Assembly: GCA_018873245.2 (NCBI GenBank)
Contig: JAEMBT020000004.1
Span: forward strand, 4,016,573-4,080,572
Direction: 5' to 3'
Origin: Archegozetes longisetosus
Taxonomy: Eukaryota; Arthropoda; Arachnida; Sarcoptiformes; Trhypochthoniidae
Length of the DNA: 64,000 nucleotides
In this document: positions 27,238-39,059 of the stretch, piece by piece
Numbering within the stretch: position 1 is the first letter of the stretch
Layout of the letters: every line of letters starts with the position of its first letter
The notes under the pieces: generated by a model
The model's input: the letters and a program-made list of their open reading frames with translations, nothing else
Database searches by the model: none
Told to the model about the DNA's origin: nothing
Program-made: the position numbers and the translations under genes

Positions 27238-29803
27238 GTTTTTGAATGTATTGAACACACGTGTTAATTAATTTGATTCTCTATTTTTTTACACAATTTG
27301 ATTGTACTTTCTTTAAAATTAGTTCTTACAATAAATATCAATAATTAGTTAATAGATATTAACATCGATTACAAGCATATCGATGGTTCAACTTAAATGA
27401 CTTAACATTATATTGTTTTTTAATATAACTCCAAAAATATTGAACACATTTGAAATCATTTTGAATTATTTTCTAATTTATCGATAAATAACTCTTTATA
27501 ACTGAAAATTCACTAAATTTTTAACTTTATTTTCAGAAGAAATCTTGAATTATTGGTTAAGTGAACCTGAAATATAAAACAAACAATTAATGAGTCAATC
27601 GCATATTAGGAAAATATTTTATCAATTATTTTAATCAGTAACCCATTAATCCTATGAGTAAAAATAACTAAACCTGAAAGTGTGTTCGTATCTGAGATAA
27701 CTTTAAAGGAGAGAACAATTATTTCTAGCAATAAATCAATTTAAGGGTTCATACCAAATATGAAATCATTCTCAAATTCAATCAATTATTCAATAATTCA
27801 TTAATATTGCACTAATTCGTAAACAGATAGCAATTAACTTAAGTCTGTGTTTACTAAAAGTTAGGACAAAAATTGTTGAATTAAGGATACGAACAAATGG
27901 TATATTAAGTTAACAGTAATTGTAGCAATAGTTATGCGAAAAATGACTTTCTATGAAGACTTAAATCCATTTTTCTCACCAAAAATGTTAGACTCTTTTC
28001 CTCTAAATAATCCAAACTCGCGTCAATTGCGTTCAATTCTAGTTATGTTCTAACGATAAATCAATAGTTATATTAAACAAAGCACTTAATAATGAAATAT
28101 AAACGAACAAATTATAGCATTTATGTCTTATTAGTGAATAAATTTGATGGCAAAATAGGTGGAAATGGTGTTCAATACTCGTCAGGGCTATAGTACTGCA
28201 GCTAAAAGACGTGTCGCTCAAACACAACGATTCAATAGAAATGAAATGAAATTGAATGGAGTGAGAACTAACCTGAATGTAGGATTCATATATTGTTAAC
28301 ATTGAATCAATTTGCACATCAATAATTGAACTATTTCGGATAATCAAACTAATATAATCAAACTAATACTTCTTATTTGTTCGATTCTATCAAATAAGAC
28401 TCTGTTATGGCCGACACTTTTTCCTACCATTAATGACACACTTTTTGCCTTCACTACTAATCCATCGAGTTATTGAAGTACTAGTTCAAGTACTATAACA
28501 CTTTTAATTGCGCTATTTCGTTAATTGATCCATTTTCAAGTTAAGTCTAAGTTAGATTAAGGAATCATAACAAATAGATGTTGTTTCTTGTTAAGTATTA
28601 GCTTCATTAATTAAAAAGTCAATAAAGTTTTTCAAACAACTTCTAATCATTCAAATTGGCCAACAAAATTAATTTAAAAAGTCGGTTATAATAGTTGGAC
28701 GAAAATACAGCCTACTTGTACAAGAATTGGTTCAATTAAATTCAGAATTAGCAAAATAAGAATAAATAGAATTATGCACATAAGTGTGGCTAATGTTGGT
28801 AAGTATGTTCTGCCATTTTATTGTTATTTTATTGAAGCAAACATTGGACTCGTCTTTCAACTTGTGCGTAACACGCCTTAACATCGCTTGGCATACAATT
28901 CAGTCTCTTTGCATATTACCATGTTATTTAATTATATTGCAATTAATCTTCAATTTATTATTTCTGTCAGATCGTCAATTTGCGTGACATAATATTCTCG
29001 TTCGTTATTTATTTTAGATTTATCAAATTATTAAGTTTTTTTATTCCTTCAAATAATCGAAATACTTTGTCAAGTACTTGTTGTGTTTCACACTTTTAAT
29101 CATTTAAAGGTCTATTGAGCCAATTAGCTAACAAACTAATCAGTGCATTTCTATATCAAATATTTCAAATCCTAACGTATAAGATTTACCAAACATAGAT
29201 TTTAAGTCGTTTGAGCTAATCGTTAGAGTCAATAAAGATCAACATTAAGACTTTGTCCGATTGCTATCTGCTCGAAATACTATTAGTTTATCATAAGCAC
29301 TTTTCACATTGATTGTCTTCAATCCAATCTTTCAACTTCCATCAACTCACTCTGATCCTATAAAGTTTGACTCGAATGGACCGAGTTTGGCAAAAAAGTT
29401 ATTGCCTAATCCGTATTGTATTTTTAGACTTGATTATTATTTAATGATAGAAGATATTGTATTGATCGAAGTTTTCTGCATTAATGGAAAAGTAGAATAT
29501 TTTAGTTGGATTTGCACATTGTGCGTGTTTTGTTCAGGCAATTTTGTATTATCCTGGACTCCGATAACTTTTAATGCAATTCTAAATCCTACGAACTTAA
29601 AATATTACTAACATTTAAGCCTTTACTCCTAAATTTAGAAATTGGCACAACAAGTACAGCTTGTCTTTTAAATGAAAGTTCAAACGCATTAGGATTTTAT
29701 TGGGAACCAAGTTACAGGAAAGTGAACACTTTCGTTAAAGTTCATTTAGAGTTCTTATAATTAACTTTTAGGCTAAAGAAATATGGTTTAAAAATTCAAA
29801 AAT
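27238..29803. other. intergenic, no supported gene
   Basis: AT-rich. The 102-codon frame at 28039-28347 (minus) is low-complexity Ser/Ile/His-rich and has no gene context. A GTAAGT lies at 28800 after a short ATG frame, but no partner exon was found. Confidence 0.6.
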
Positions 29804-30243
29804 ATGAGCCATTTCTATCTGTTTAAATTGGCTTTAACGATCGAGATTTTACTTTATTCGAACTTTAGTCAAAGTTCTTCAATTGACAAACTAAGTGAAA
29901 ATAGAAATATGACTAAATGCATAAGTCAATACAGACTATGCATTAAAAATTGTATTGAAAAGGATGTTGCAGATTATTGCACGAATCAGTGCAATCAAAT
30001 CAATAAATACAGATTAAAAAGTAAGTTATATTTCTTTCATTTAGCATTAACAAAGCTTAGCCTAGCTTAGATTTCGTTGAATAGACTTTTTATTGTCTGT
30101 TTGAATAACTTTTTATTGAATGTAAAGAACAATATGCAGTTCCTTGTCTTTTCTTATTAAACTTCGATCAAGAATGTCAAACAGATACTGATTCCGAACC
30201 GGATCAACGGTGCTGTCGATTTTTGATCCATATGGATGTATAA
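29804..30243 (+). CDS. candidate small secreted Cys-rich protein, two exons
   Basis: Exons 29804-30020 and 30140-30243, separated by a 119-nt intron (donor GTAAGT, acceptor ATGCAG), encode 106 residues. The frame continues exactly across the junction (A|TT) to a TAA at 30241-30243, and an AATAAA follows at 30335-30340. The N-terminus (YLFKLALTIEILLYSNFS) is a plausible signal peptide. The mature part has C-x5-C-x3-C-x9-C-x3-C in the first exon (CISQYRLCIKNC, then CTNQC), a helical-hairpin-like spacing, and further Cys in exon 2 ending in RCCRF. I do not recognise the family. Transcription is unproven; a chance pair of frames cannot be excluded. Confidence 0.45.
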
Positions 30244-30334
30244 AAGAGTGTATAAAATTGATATAAAATATTTTGAAATTTAAACTTAAACGGATATTTA
30301 AAAAATAGCACATTTGTGAAAGTTCTAGCAAAGT

Positions 30335-30340
30335 AATAAA
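30335..30340 (+). terminator. polyadenylation signal for the Cys-rich peptide gene
   Basis: AATAAA 92 nt after the stop codon and only 35 nt before the end of the convergent HGD coding region. Confidence 0.4.
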
Positions 30341-30374
30341 ACTTGATTATTATTCAAGGTTTGTTCTTTCAAAG

Positions 30375-32028
30375 TTATATTTTATTCGGATTGAAATGAC
30401 TTTTGAGTCCAGTCCAACACTTGTAATAATTTTCATCCAATGTTTGACATGATTTCAAACTCCATTCAGTAACCGCTAAACTCAGTGAACTCTCAAACAT
30501 GAATGCCTTAATATAAAAAATATAAGAACTTTTAAAGCAAGTCACATAATTAAAAAAAGAAGAATACCATAGTTCCGTCGGCAACACGTTGTGGCTCGAG
30601 TTTAGCATTTGACGCTTTCTCGAAACAGTCCAAATCAGGTCCATGTGGTGTCATCATAGAGTGAAGACTCGCTCCTCCAGCTTGAAATCCCTCTTCCTTA
30701 GCTTCATAAGAGCCATAAATTAATCCCATGAATTCACTCATACAATTGCGATGATAATAAGGTGGCCGAAATGTATGCTCAGCCACTCCCCAACGGGGAG
30801 GAAATATTACAAATCTGCTATCGCAACGCCAGGCTTTTGCGATGGACAGGTCAAGACTGTAAATATGGAGGGGTCCTAAAATAAGAAGAATAAGTTTCTA
30901 ATTTTTCTACAAAAGAGTTAACTTGAAGGACTCACGGCATGATCGAAGGCAACAGAATTAATAACCATAAAGTTTGATAAGTTATACTTATAGGGCACAT
31001 AGTTACCATGCCATGCAACAACATCGAAAGGGCTGTGCTTTTGTTGAGCAACAAACAACTTTCCCTGATATTTGTTAACCACTTGATAATTATCGCACAA
31101 TCTCTCCTCGTATTTAGCAACTGGAGTCAGGAAATCTCTTGGATTTGCTAACCCATTGGCACCAATTGGCCCTAAATTTGGTAAAACGAAGTGATTGTCA
31201 TAAACTTCAAGCACATATCCTCTCGAGGGCTCAAAAATGTCTACTGAAAATCGCATTCCCTGTTGAATAACGCAAATATCGTTTGGGTTAACTTCAATCC
31301 GACCGAATTCAGTTGTGAGCAATAATTTTCCAGTTTGAGGCACAATAAGAAAATCCCCATCAGAATTATAAAGACATTTATCATTCATCGAGGCATTAAT
31401 ACAGTAGATGTGTATTGCAATGCCATTGCGAGAACGCGCATCTCCAGCTCCACAAATAGTGTTGAGTCCATCAACGAAATCAACCTTTTTGTCACTCGGT
31501 GGAAGTTTGAATGGTTTCCATCGCAACTGATTCGGTGTTTGCTCGACTTGATCCCAATCATTCGTTAAGTTGCTTCCTTTGTATGTTTGGAATGGATTGT
31601 GAATAACCGATGGACGAATTCGATATAACCAACTGATAGAATGATTTTCATTTAAATTAAACAATTGACAAAAATTGATTTTATATGAAATGAAAAATCT
31701 GGTATAGCTTTCTTATACCTTCTCTTATTATGATCTCGAGGTGCCGTGAATGCAGTTCCAGACAATTGTTCAGCATATAAGCCATACGGACAAACTTGTG
31801 GATTGTTCTAAGGTTGAAAGCCAAATGTTTTATCTGGAAACTAGGTCTGAAAGAAAAACGAAAGGACAAATGTCCGTTACCTGTCCTTTGGGTAGAGAAC
31901 CAGGGCAGCGTTCGTCTTCACTCTCGAATTCGTTGCCAAAACCAGACAAATACTGAAACGAAGCTCTCATGTCAATATTCTACTCTAAATTATTATTTTT
32001 CACTCACTTTTAGCTCACTGGAATCCAT
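30375..32028 (-). CDS. HGD: homogentisate 1,2-dioxygenase (with a 1-nt frameshift)
   Basis: Cytosolic non-haem iron dioxygenase of Phe/Tyr breakdown; it opens the ring of homogentisate to maleylacetoacetate. Minus-strand exons: 32008-32028, 31881-31952, 31719-31807, 30936-31632, 30568-30875, 30375-30506, all GT-AG with introns of 55-86 nt. The protein (about 440 residues) is collinear with the human enzyme from [15 protein letters not shown] to KSHFNPNKI. Iron ligands are visible: His and Glu in [12 protein letters not shown] and His in TPHGPD. The odd point is exon 5: near 30810-30814 one base is missing, so the frame meets a TAA after GVAIAD, then continues perfectly in the next frame ([13 protein letters not shown]). 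Exon 5 is 308 nt where 309 would fit. Both flanks are fully conserved, so a sequencing or assembly indel in an A-run, or a recent null allele, is more likely than an old pseudogene. Confidence 0.92.
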
Positions 32029-32701
32029 GATTAGCTTTGAAACAAAATTTGCACAAACCTTTTCTGTTAAAGTAAACTTTCAAATACTTTATGATTGTGA
32101 AAAACTTGAGAACTAATAGAACTCTCAGTAAAAACTTAAATAGAATGAGTTATTCGTTTTAATCAGTCTTCAATTTGTCACTAGGTTGCATAATATCCTT
32201 AGGTAACCCGAGTGTCTGTTGTCGTTGATTACGAAAAACGATAAAGTATTTTCCAGAACGAAGGTTACTTCAAATACAAATATCAAGTTTAAAGCTGAAA
32301 AATAATAAAAAAAAAACTAAGAGCTATCGAAAAGTAAAAATGAAAAATTTATTTAATTTCTGGTGAGTTATACAGTGACGTCCCTGAGTTTGACATTGAG
32401 AACAGTTCGATAAGAATAGATCCTAAGGCAAAATTTGAAGCAACTTGTTTACAGTTGAGCCAAAAATGCAGTTCGAATAATTTATTTCTTTTCTGAAATT
32501 TTAGAACTAAGGATTTCTACTTTACAGAGTCTGAGGTCTTCAGTGGTTTTATTATCAAATAGGTTAATATTTACTTTTATATAACATAAGCAGTCGTTAA
32601 ATGATAAATAATGCATTAAATCAATTAAATACAAAATAACAATAAGGAATATATAATAGTAAAAATGTATAATACAATTTTAAGTATATTATCGATCAGG
32701 T
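32029..32701. other. upstream region of HGD and 3' flank of RAD54L2
   Basis: Both genes lie on the minus strand, so this holds the HGD 5' UTR and promoter and the RAD54L2 3' UTR. I see no clear core promoter motif. Confidence 0.5.
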
Positions 32702-35700
32702 CTAAGCCTCCAAGTTAATAGAACTGCCGTTTACTTGAGATGAAGGCGTCGATTGGGAATATGAACCATAAGCAGCCGTTGAAGGACTCGATTCGAACCC
32801 GTGCAAATCGAGCCTTCTTTTGGGATTCGGTGTTGAAGTCGAAAATGTGCAATCACTTGTTAGTGAAGTGTTAGGGTGTGAGTAAGACGTTGATGTTGAA
32901 AGTGATTCAATTGAGTCCATATTAGAATATGAATTAGATGCTGATTGTGTCGCGTCAGTTGGTAGTGTTTCGTTATCTATTGGTATATATGATAAACTCG
33001 ATTCTATTGCAATCGAATCATTGCTTCTGACTGACGGTTCTGAACATGTGCTCATTGCATTTGCGTTGAATGAGTTCAGATTACTGTCGAGTCCCAGATC
33101 GTCTTGACTTTCGTCATCATCATCACTAAGTTGAACAACCTCTGGCACATGAGATACTGTTGATGTAGCTCTTGAATGAGATGGTGTGCAGTGAACAGTT
33201 CCTCCACAATGAAGGTTGGGTTGAATTATCTATTGAACAAAAGTGATAATAGTTGCTATTGTAGTCAACAATTAAACGTGAAAGTAATTTTTATCTCAAA
33301 CGGATTATACTCACCCCAAAAGAGTCATTGTTTGACATTGGGATAAATGAAGACAAAGAATCCCCTGATAAACTATTATCTAAATTACTTGAATTCTTAA
33401 TAGAAATGATATTTCCATCTGATGTTCTCAAATATAGGCCTTTGTGAGTTTTAATTACCATAACTTCTTCGCCTTTTCTTATATTAATAGTATTGGAAGG
33501 ACTGATTGAAATATTGATATCTTTAGGAATTCTGACTTTCTTAACAGAATTTCCGTTACGAACAAGTGTCTCAGCTATTGATTCGAAGTTTTGAAAACTT
33601 GGTGGTGGCGGTTGAACTCTAGGTTGAGGTGGATATGGAGGAAGTGGTTGTGATATATCCGGATATGGAGACATATCATAGAAACAGTTAGGAGTTGGAG
33701 TGATCTGTGACGGCAATACAGGCGTTGATGGCATATAATAAGGTGTATTTAGATGGTTGGATTGAACTCTAGAGTGAAGTTGTGACCGAACCGAACCATA
33801 GCCTCCATTATTTTCCCACTGTCTGTCTAATTGCTTGGCCTGTTTGGCCATATTGTACTGCCATTCGGCAATCTTTTTCTCAGAATTTGTTAACTTGGTT
33901 TCTTTACAATCTAATAGAAGTGATTCGTGTTCAAAAGGAGTCCTGGTAATGCAATGATTAAGTTTAGTGCATAAATGCTTAATTAGATGATCGCCATATT
34001 TAGATAGTTCTTCTTCACTGAAGTCTTGGATCGGAGGTTCATTAATTTCATGCAAATCATCTAATAGTGAATGTATCTCACGCCACGTGAAGTTTGTCTC
34101 AACATTCTGTTCATCGACTACTCTGTTAGCCATCCCTTGTTTGTTGACTTGTCGGTCATAAATTTTTTTCTCTAGTGAATTGTCACATATAAGACGATAG
34201 ATAAAACAAGGCTTCGACTGAAAGAGTGAAAAAATGCAATTAAAAATTGAGTAAAATTCAAAATTCAGTCCAAGTACCTGTCCGTATCTATATATACGAC
34301 ACGCTGCCTGCGCATCATGGCAAGGATTCCAACTGGCGTCGAATATAACGATACGATTGGCTCCAATCAAATTAATTCCTAAACTTCCAGCTCTGGTCGA
34401 TATCAAAAATAAATGAGCAATTTTCCTATCATTGAACTGATTGATATATTTTTCTCTTTCTTGTCCCGAAGTCGAGCCGTCCAGACGATAATAGGTTTGG
34501 TTTCTACACCATTTTGACTTGGATTTTGGCACTTCTCGTGATTGAAGGAAGCGCTCGATCAGGTCTAATGTGAATAATGATTGACTAAATATCAGAAGAC
34601 GATCACCGCATGAAATAGTTTCTTCGATTATCTCGAATAAGACTATCATTTTGTAAGAATTTTCGATAACTCCGGGTTTGTATTGAGATAGTAATTGTTC
34701 AGACCAGGAATAGTCGATCACGCCTTCATTTCTTGGACGTAATGGTGCATCAAATAAATTATTTGTTGGTTCTAAGAATTGAGTGCTAGATGATTGTTGT
34801 AATGTTAATGACTCTATATTTGAAGTCAGCCCGTTCCGTGATTTTCTCTTATTTTTTGGTAGTTTCTTATTTTTGGCGGGAATATCAATATCGAGATCAT
34901 CAGAAGAAATGCCTTTCCGTACTATATCATAGACAATATCGGGATGATTCCAGATCTTACAGCAAACCGAAAATAATAGTAATGTCGAGATACGACCGCT
35001 CGCAGTCCCGATCGAATTCGGATCGTTTATGGCTGTGTCCAGAAATGCCAGCATCAGTTCTTTCTGAATTTTGGTCATACGACACAAGAAGACGTATTCG
35101 CATTTGAGTGGAAGTGCTCGCTTCAGAACTGAATGGCTTCGCCTTAAAAATAATCACATAAAAATGAGTTCAACAGAAAATTACATAATTATCAAAAGTC
35201 TATACCTTTGAACAAATCCTTTGAGCAGTTGAAACAAGACATGAGCCCTGTATCTCATTAGTTTCCTATCGTGTGGGGTCGAATCACTGCACTGTCCGTT
35301 AACGATAGGTCTCTCAAACATATTAGTGAATTCTGCTTTCAATCCAAGATAGTTAGGCCTAACGAAGTCAACCATACACCAGTACTCTATCAAATTGTTC
35401 TGTAATGGATAGCCAGTCAGAACGATACGTCGCTTCGTCTTTATATTCTTGAGTGCCAGACTTGTAGCTGCGTTACAGTTCTTGATTCTGTGACCCTCAT
35501 CACAAACTATTAAATCAGGCCCTGGATCTATCAGTGATGTCTGAAGTTCTTTATTTATTTCACTTAATACTTGAGGATTGATGTCATCATCTTTAGTAGA
35601 CTTTTTCTTGTTGTTAGACGTCAATATTCTATACATTTCATAACCTAATAGTAGAACTCCTCCAAATTTACGCCACGAAAGTATTTCTTTAGCTCGAGCT

Positions 35701-37482
35701 GTCATTGATTTAGCTTCATTTAATGCAAATACTTTGAATTTTCTGTATTTTACGTCACAATTGTTATTGTCTTTCTTTAGGTATTTATCCATATTTTCTT
35801 CATCTGGTAACCACATATTGAATTCTGAGATCCAATTCTGAAGTGTGTTTATTGGTACGATACATAATACATATTTTGCTGAAGTATGGCTCAGAAACAC
35901 ATCAACAAATGAGATGACCTATCAATGTAAAAATTAGTGAATCAAAAACTATTTTAGAGATCATGCAAAAATCTAGTTATAAAAAGACTAAATCAATACC
36001 TGCATAGTTTTGCCTAAACCCATAGAATGCGATAAAATACATCCAAAACCAGCAGACTTATTGAATTGATCTAATGATTCGACCACATTATCGTATAAGA
36101 AACGGATGCCTCCAATTTGATGTGGTTTTACTGCTCTAGCGATTTGTGGCGCCAAATATATATCAGATTCCCCTGGAGGATGAGCCACATTGACCAGAAC
36201 GCGACCATCAGAGTCCGGTGTATTTAAAGAGTCGTCTGTATGCGAACCACAATTATTCAAATCTTCGTAATTTTCTTCGCTGCCTGGAGGCATGCCATCC
36301 ATATTGTCGTCAATGATGGCCACATCATCTGTATCATAAGCTCCGACCATATTATAGTCAAGTCTAACACCAGATGAGTATTGATTGTATTGAGGCCTAT
36401 AAGTAGTTGCGTCCGACTCTTCATCACCTGATGATAAGTCTATTATTTCAGCACTTGAGCTAGCGTTTGGCTTTGATATACGATTCTGTAGTGAACTCGT
36501 ATTATCTTCCTCATCACTACTCAATACTAGGACTTCTTGAACATTATAACTATTGAAAAAATTAAAAATTAACACAAAACAATTGTAGAGCCAAAAAACA
36601 AAAGTATAGGATTTAGTGGCGAACAGTTTCTCCATTTTCTGAGTAGCTAAATTGATAAGACGCGCTAACAATACATTTATATAAATTAAGTCAATTTAGA
36701 GCGTACAACCAGTAGTACCTGAACTTAATTTATATAAGATTATTGTTGGCATCTGTTGTCATTTAAGGTACTCATCGTTAAGTGTTCACCATGGCACCCA
36801 AAAATCGCATTCAACGATCAACTAATTAAATTAAAACATAAGTCTTCAACAAAATGTCAAACCTTTCCATATGATTGTTACTATTATTCGAATGAGTGCC
36901 AAATGGATTAAAAGCAGTACTAAGCTGCGATTGAATTTGAATCTCTTGTAGTCTTTGTTGAGCTCTTTCTTTCTGACGAGCCATACGTTCCTCTTCTTCT
37001 TTTCGGGCTGCAAGGGTTTCTTTATCTAATTCAGTTTCTGTCAGTATAGATTTAATATTCTTGCGCAGCTGTGGATTCTTCGACTTCGAACCCTTCTTTC
37101 TCTTATTCTTATTTTTACCCTTTGAATTCGGTGTTGATTTATGGCCACTATTGTCATTATTGTGTTGTTCGCTCACACCTTCTTCCAATTCTTGATCAAT
37201 TGATCTCTTTTTACCTCTCTGTTCATTATTTTCTTCTACATCTTCGTCCGAATCGTCTTCTGCTTCTTCCTCTTCATCAACGTTTTCATTATCATTATTA
37301 CTGGCACTATTATTAATTGGCTTATCTAATAATTCATTCAACAGTTTATTTCCATTAAATGAATTGTTTTTTTGTTTTGAGTCAAACTCTTTTGCTTCAG
37401 ATATAAATTTTTCTAATTGTTTCAACCCTTCGATTGGATCCCATTGACCGGTTGATTCGCTAATGTCTTCTTCTCTATTCAT
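32702..37482 (-). CDS. RAD54L2: RAD54L2 / ARIP4-type SNF2 chromatin remodelling ATPase
   Basis: Nuclear Snf2-family translocase of the ATRX/ARIP4 branch; vertebrate ARIP4 is a SUMO-linked nuclear-receptor cofactor. Six minus-strand exons: 36863-37482, 36000-36549, 35206-35918, 34278-35142, 33315-34217, 32702-33229; all phases agree, giving 1392 residues (human about 1467). Order: acidic and Lys/Arg-rich N-terminus (1-206); two acidic SUMO-interaction-like motifs (VLVLSSDEED, IIDLSSGDEE); Walker A LSHSMGLGKTMQ near 380-390; Walker B in the ATRX-type form CDEGH near 530; helicase C domain with TRAGSLGIN and RIYRYGQ; a Pro-rich region; and a Ser/Thr-rich tail carrying a third motif, VVQLSDDDDE. 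The stretch VPINTLQNW in motif Ia and the spacing favour ARIP4 over ATRX. The start at 37482 is the first ATG. Divergent with SIRT6, 497 bp apart. Confidence 0.92.
34218..34277 (-). other. RAD54L2: 60-nt intron, length divisible by three and stop-free
   Basis: GTACTT donor and TTTCAG acceptor. Removal joins YRYGQ to SKPCFIYRL, as in vertebrate ARIP4. Read through, it would add 20 hydrophobic residues in frame after helicase motif VI, so its retention would not be caught by nonsense-mediated decay. Confidence 0.8.
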
Positions 37483-37979
37483 GATTTAAGACAACAATCA
37501 AAATTGAATGACTTATTAATTAATTGAAAAAATATTTCAGTTCAATTAAACACAAAATGTCTTAAGCTTTCCATTCGCCAGTTTCAGTCATTCAACTGTT
37601 TTTCATCATACGATTGCATTATATGACAGATATTGTTCTCAAGCTCACACATAATCCCTTGATTGTATTCGCCATAGTGATCTACAAACTTTTACTACAG
37701 ATTGTACCCTATAGAGAACTCAAAAAATAATGACGGCCTAACCAAAAAAATATTTGAAGCGTGCGTTCAGTGACCAAATTGTTGGAAGAGGGATTGACAA
37801 ATATAGACGTATTATTTATTACATATTACATGATATATTATCCTGAAATTTCAACGAAAGTAGCAATTAAGTAAATAAATAGTAAATGTCAGATAAGAGA
37901 TAACAAAGCATCAACAACAGATAAAAACAAATTGAAAATATATTCAATTGTAGTTAATTACAAGCCTTATTTCAAATAA
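37483..37979. promoter_or_regulatory. shared divergent promoter region, RAD54L2 (-) and SIRT6 (+)
   Basis: Two chromatin genes start head to head with 497 bp between their ATGs, so both promoters and 5' UTRs must fit here. No TATA box at a convincing distance from either start. Confidence 0.5.
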
Positions 37980-39059
37980 ATGTCCGTCGATTATGCTAAC
38001 GGACTCTCGGATTATCAAAATAAAGGCATCTGTGGTCTCAGTGAAGTAAGAATTGAGTCTATTTTTCACATTTTCTTCAACTTTTCAATTGTTTTATTTA
38101 TTTTTTCTTAAATTTTTATTTAATTTAATAGATATTCGATGACCCTGAGAGTGTTGAATCAAAAGTTGAACTATTATCAAAATGGATGAAAGAATCGAAA
38201 TGTGTTGTCGTCTATTGTGGGGCTGGAATCAGTACTTCGGCTGGAATTCCAGATTTCCGGTATCAATTATTTAGTTTTTTGGCTTCAAAATGATTATAAA
38301 ATTGAGAAAGATTGGAAAATAATTAGTATTTTGCTTGGTAGAAATTAAAATGTGTTTATTGAATGTTTCAGTGGTCCGAACGGTATTTGGACTCTAGAAA
38401 AGAAAGGAATAAAACCGGAATCAAATACAATATCATTCAGTGATTGCCAACCAACTCATACACATTTAGCACTGATATCATTACTAAAGTCAAAATTGAT
38501 TCGATTTATAGTTAGTCAAAATATTGACGGATTATTCCTGAAAGCAAACATTCAACGCAAATTCATAGCTGAACTTCACGGCAACTTTTTCTTAGACCAA
38601 TGCACTCATTGTAACACTCGATTCATTCGTAAGACTCCGAGTCAGACAATGGGCCTCAAAGTTTCATCAGTTGGTTGTCAACGAAAGTCGAGACCTTGTC
38701 GAGGAATGATTCGCGACACTATTCTTGATTGGGATCAGGATTTGCCAAAGGATGAAATCAAGTATGCGGACAAGTATTCACGTCAATGCGATCTTGCGAT
38801 CTGCTTGGGGACTACTCTGCAGATAGAACCAGCAGGTTCTCTACCGTTATTGTCAAAGAAGATTAATAACGGAAGACTTGTAATCGTTAACTTACAGTCA
38901 ACTAGGTTTGATGATAAAGCAGATCTAATAATTCATGACTATGTCGATAGTGTCATTACAATTTTATGTAAATATTTGAATGTAAAGGTTGATAAATACA
39001 ATAGTTCTACTGATCCAACCAAGTCATTATCATCTATAGTTCAAGAATGGCGTCGATAA
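37980..39059 (+). CDS. SIRT6: SIRT6-type NAD-dependent protein deacylase
   Basis: Nuclear sirtuin (class IV) that uses NAD to remove acyl groups from histone H3 lysines, acting in DNA repair and metabolic gene control. Exons 37980-38045, 38132-38259 and 38372-39059, introns of 86 and 112 nt, encode 293 residues. The start [12 protein letters not shown] matches the vertebrate SIRT6 start. Visible motifs: NAD-binding [22 protein letters not shown], catalytic His in ELHGN, zinc ligands C-x2-C (QCTHC) and two later Cys before [11 protein letters not shown], and [11 protein letters not shown]. The protein stops about 60 residues earlier than the human one, lacking the Pro-rich C-terminal tail with the nuclear signal. 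AATAAA at 39253-39258 is a possible polyadenylation signal. Confidence 0.95.

Noticed and set aside
28039..28347. 102-codon open frame on the minus strand
   Set aside because: Ser/Ile/His-rich low-complexity product, no conservation clue, no neighbouring exon.
28772..28800. ATG followed by a GTAAGT donor, possible first exon
   Set aside because: No in-phase downstream exon could be found.
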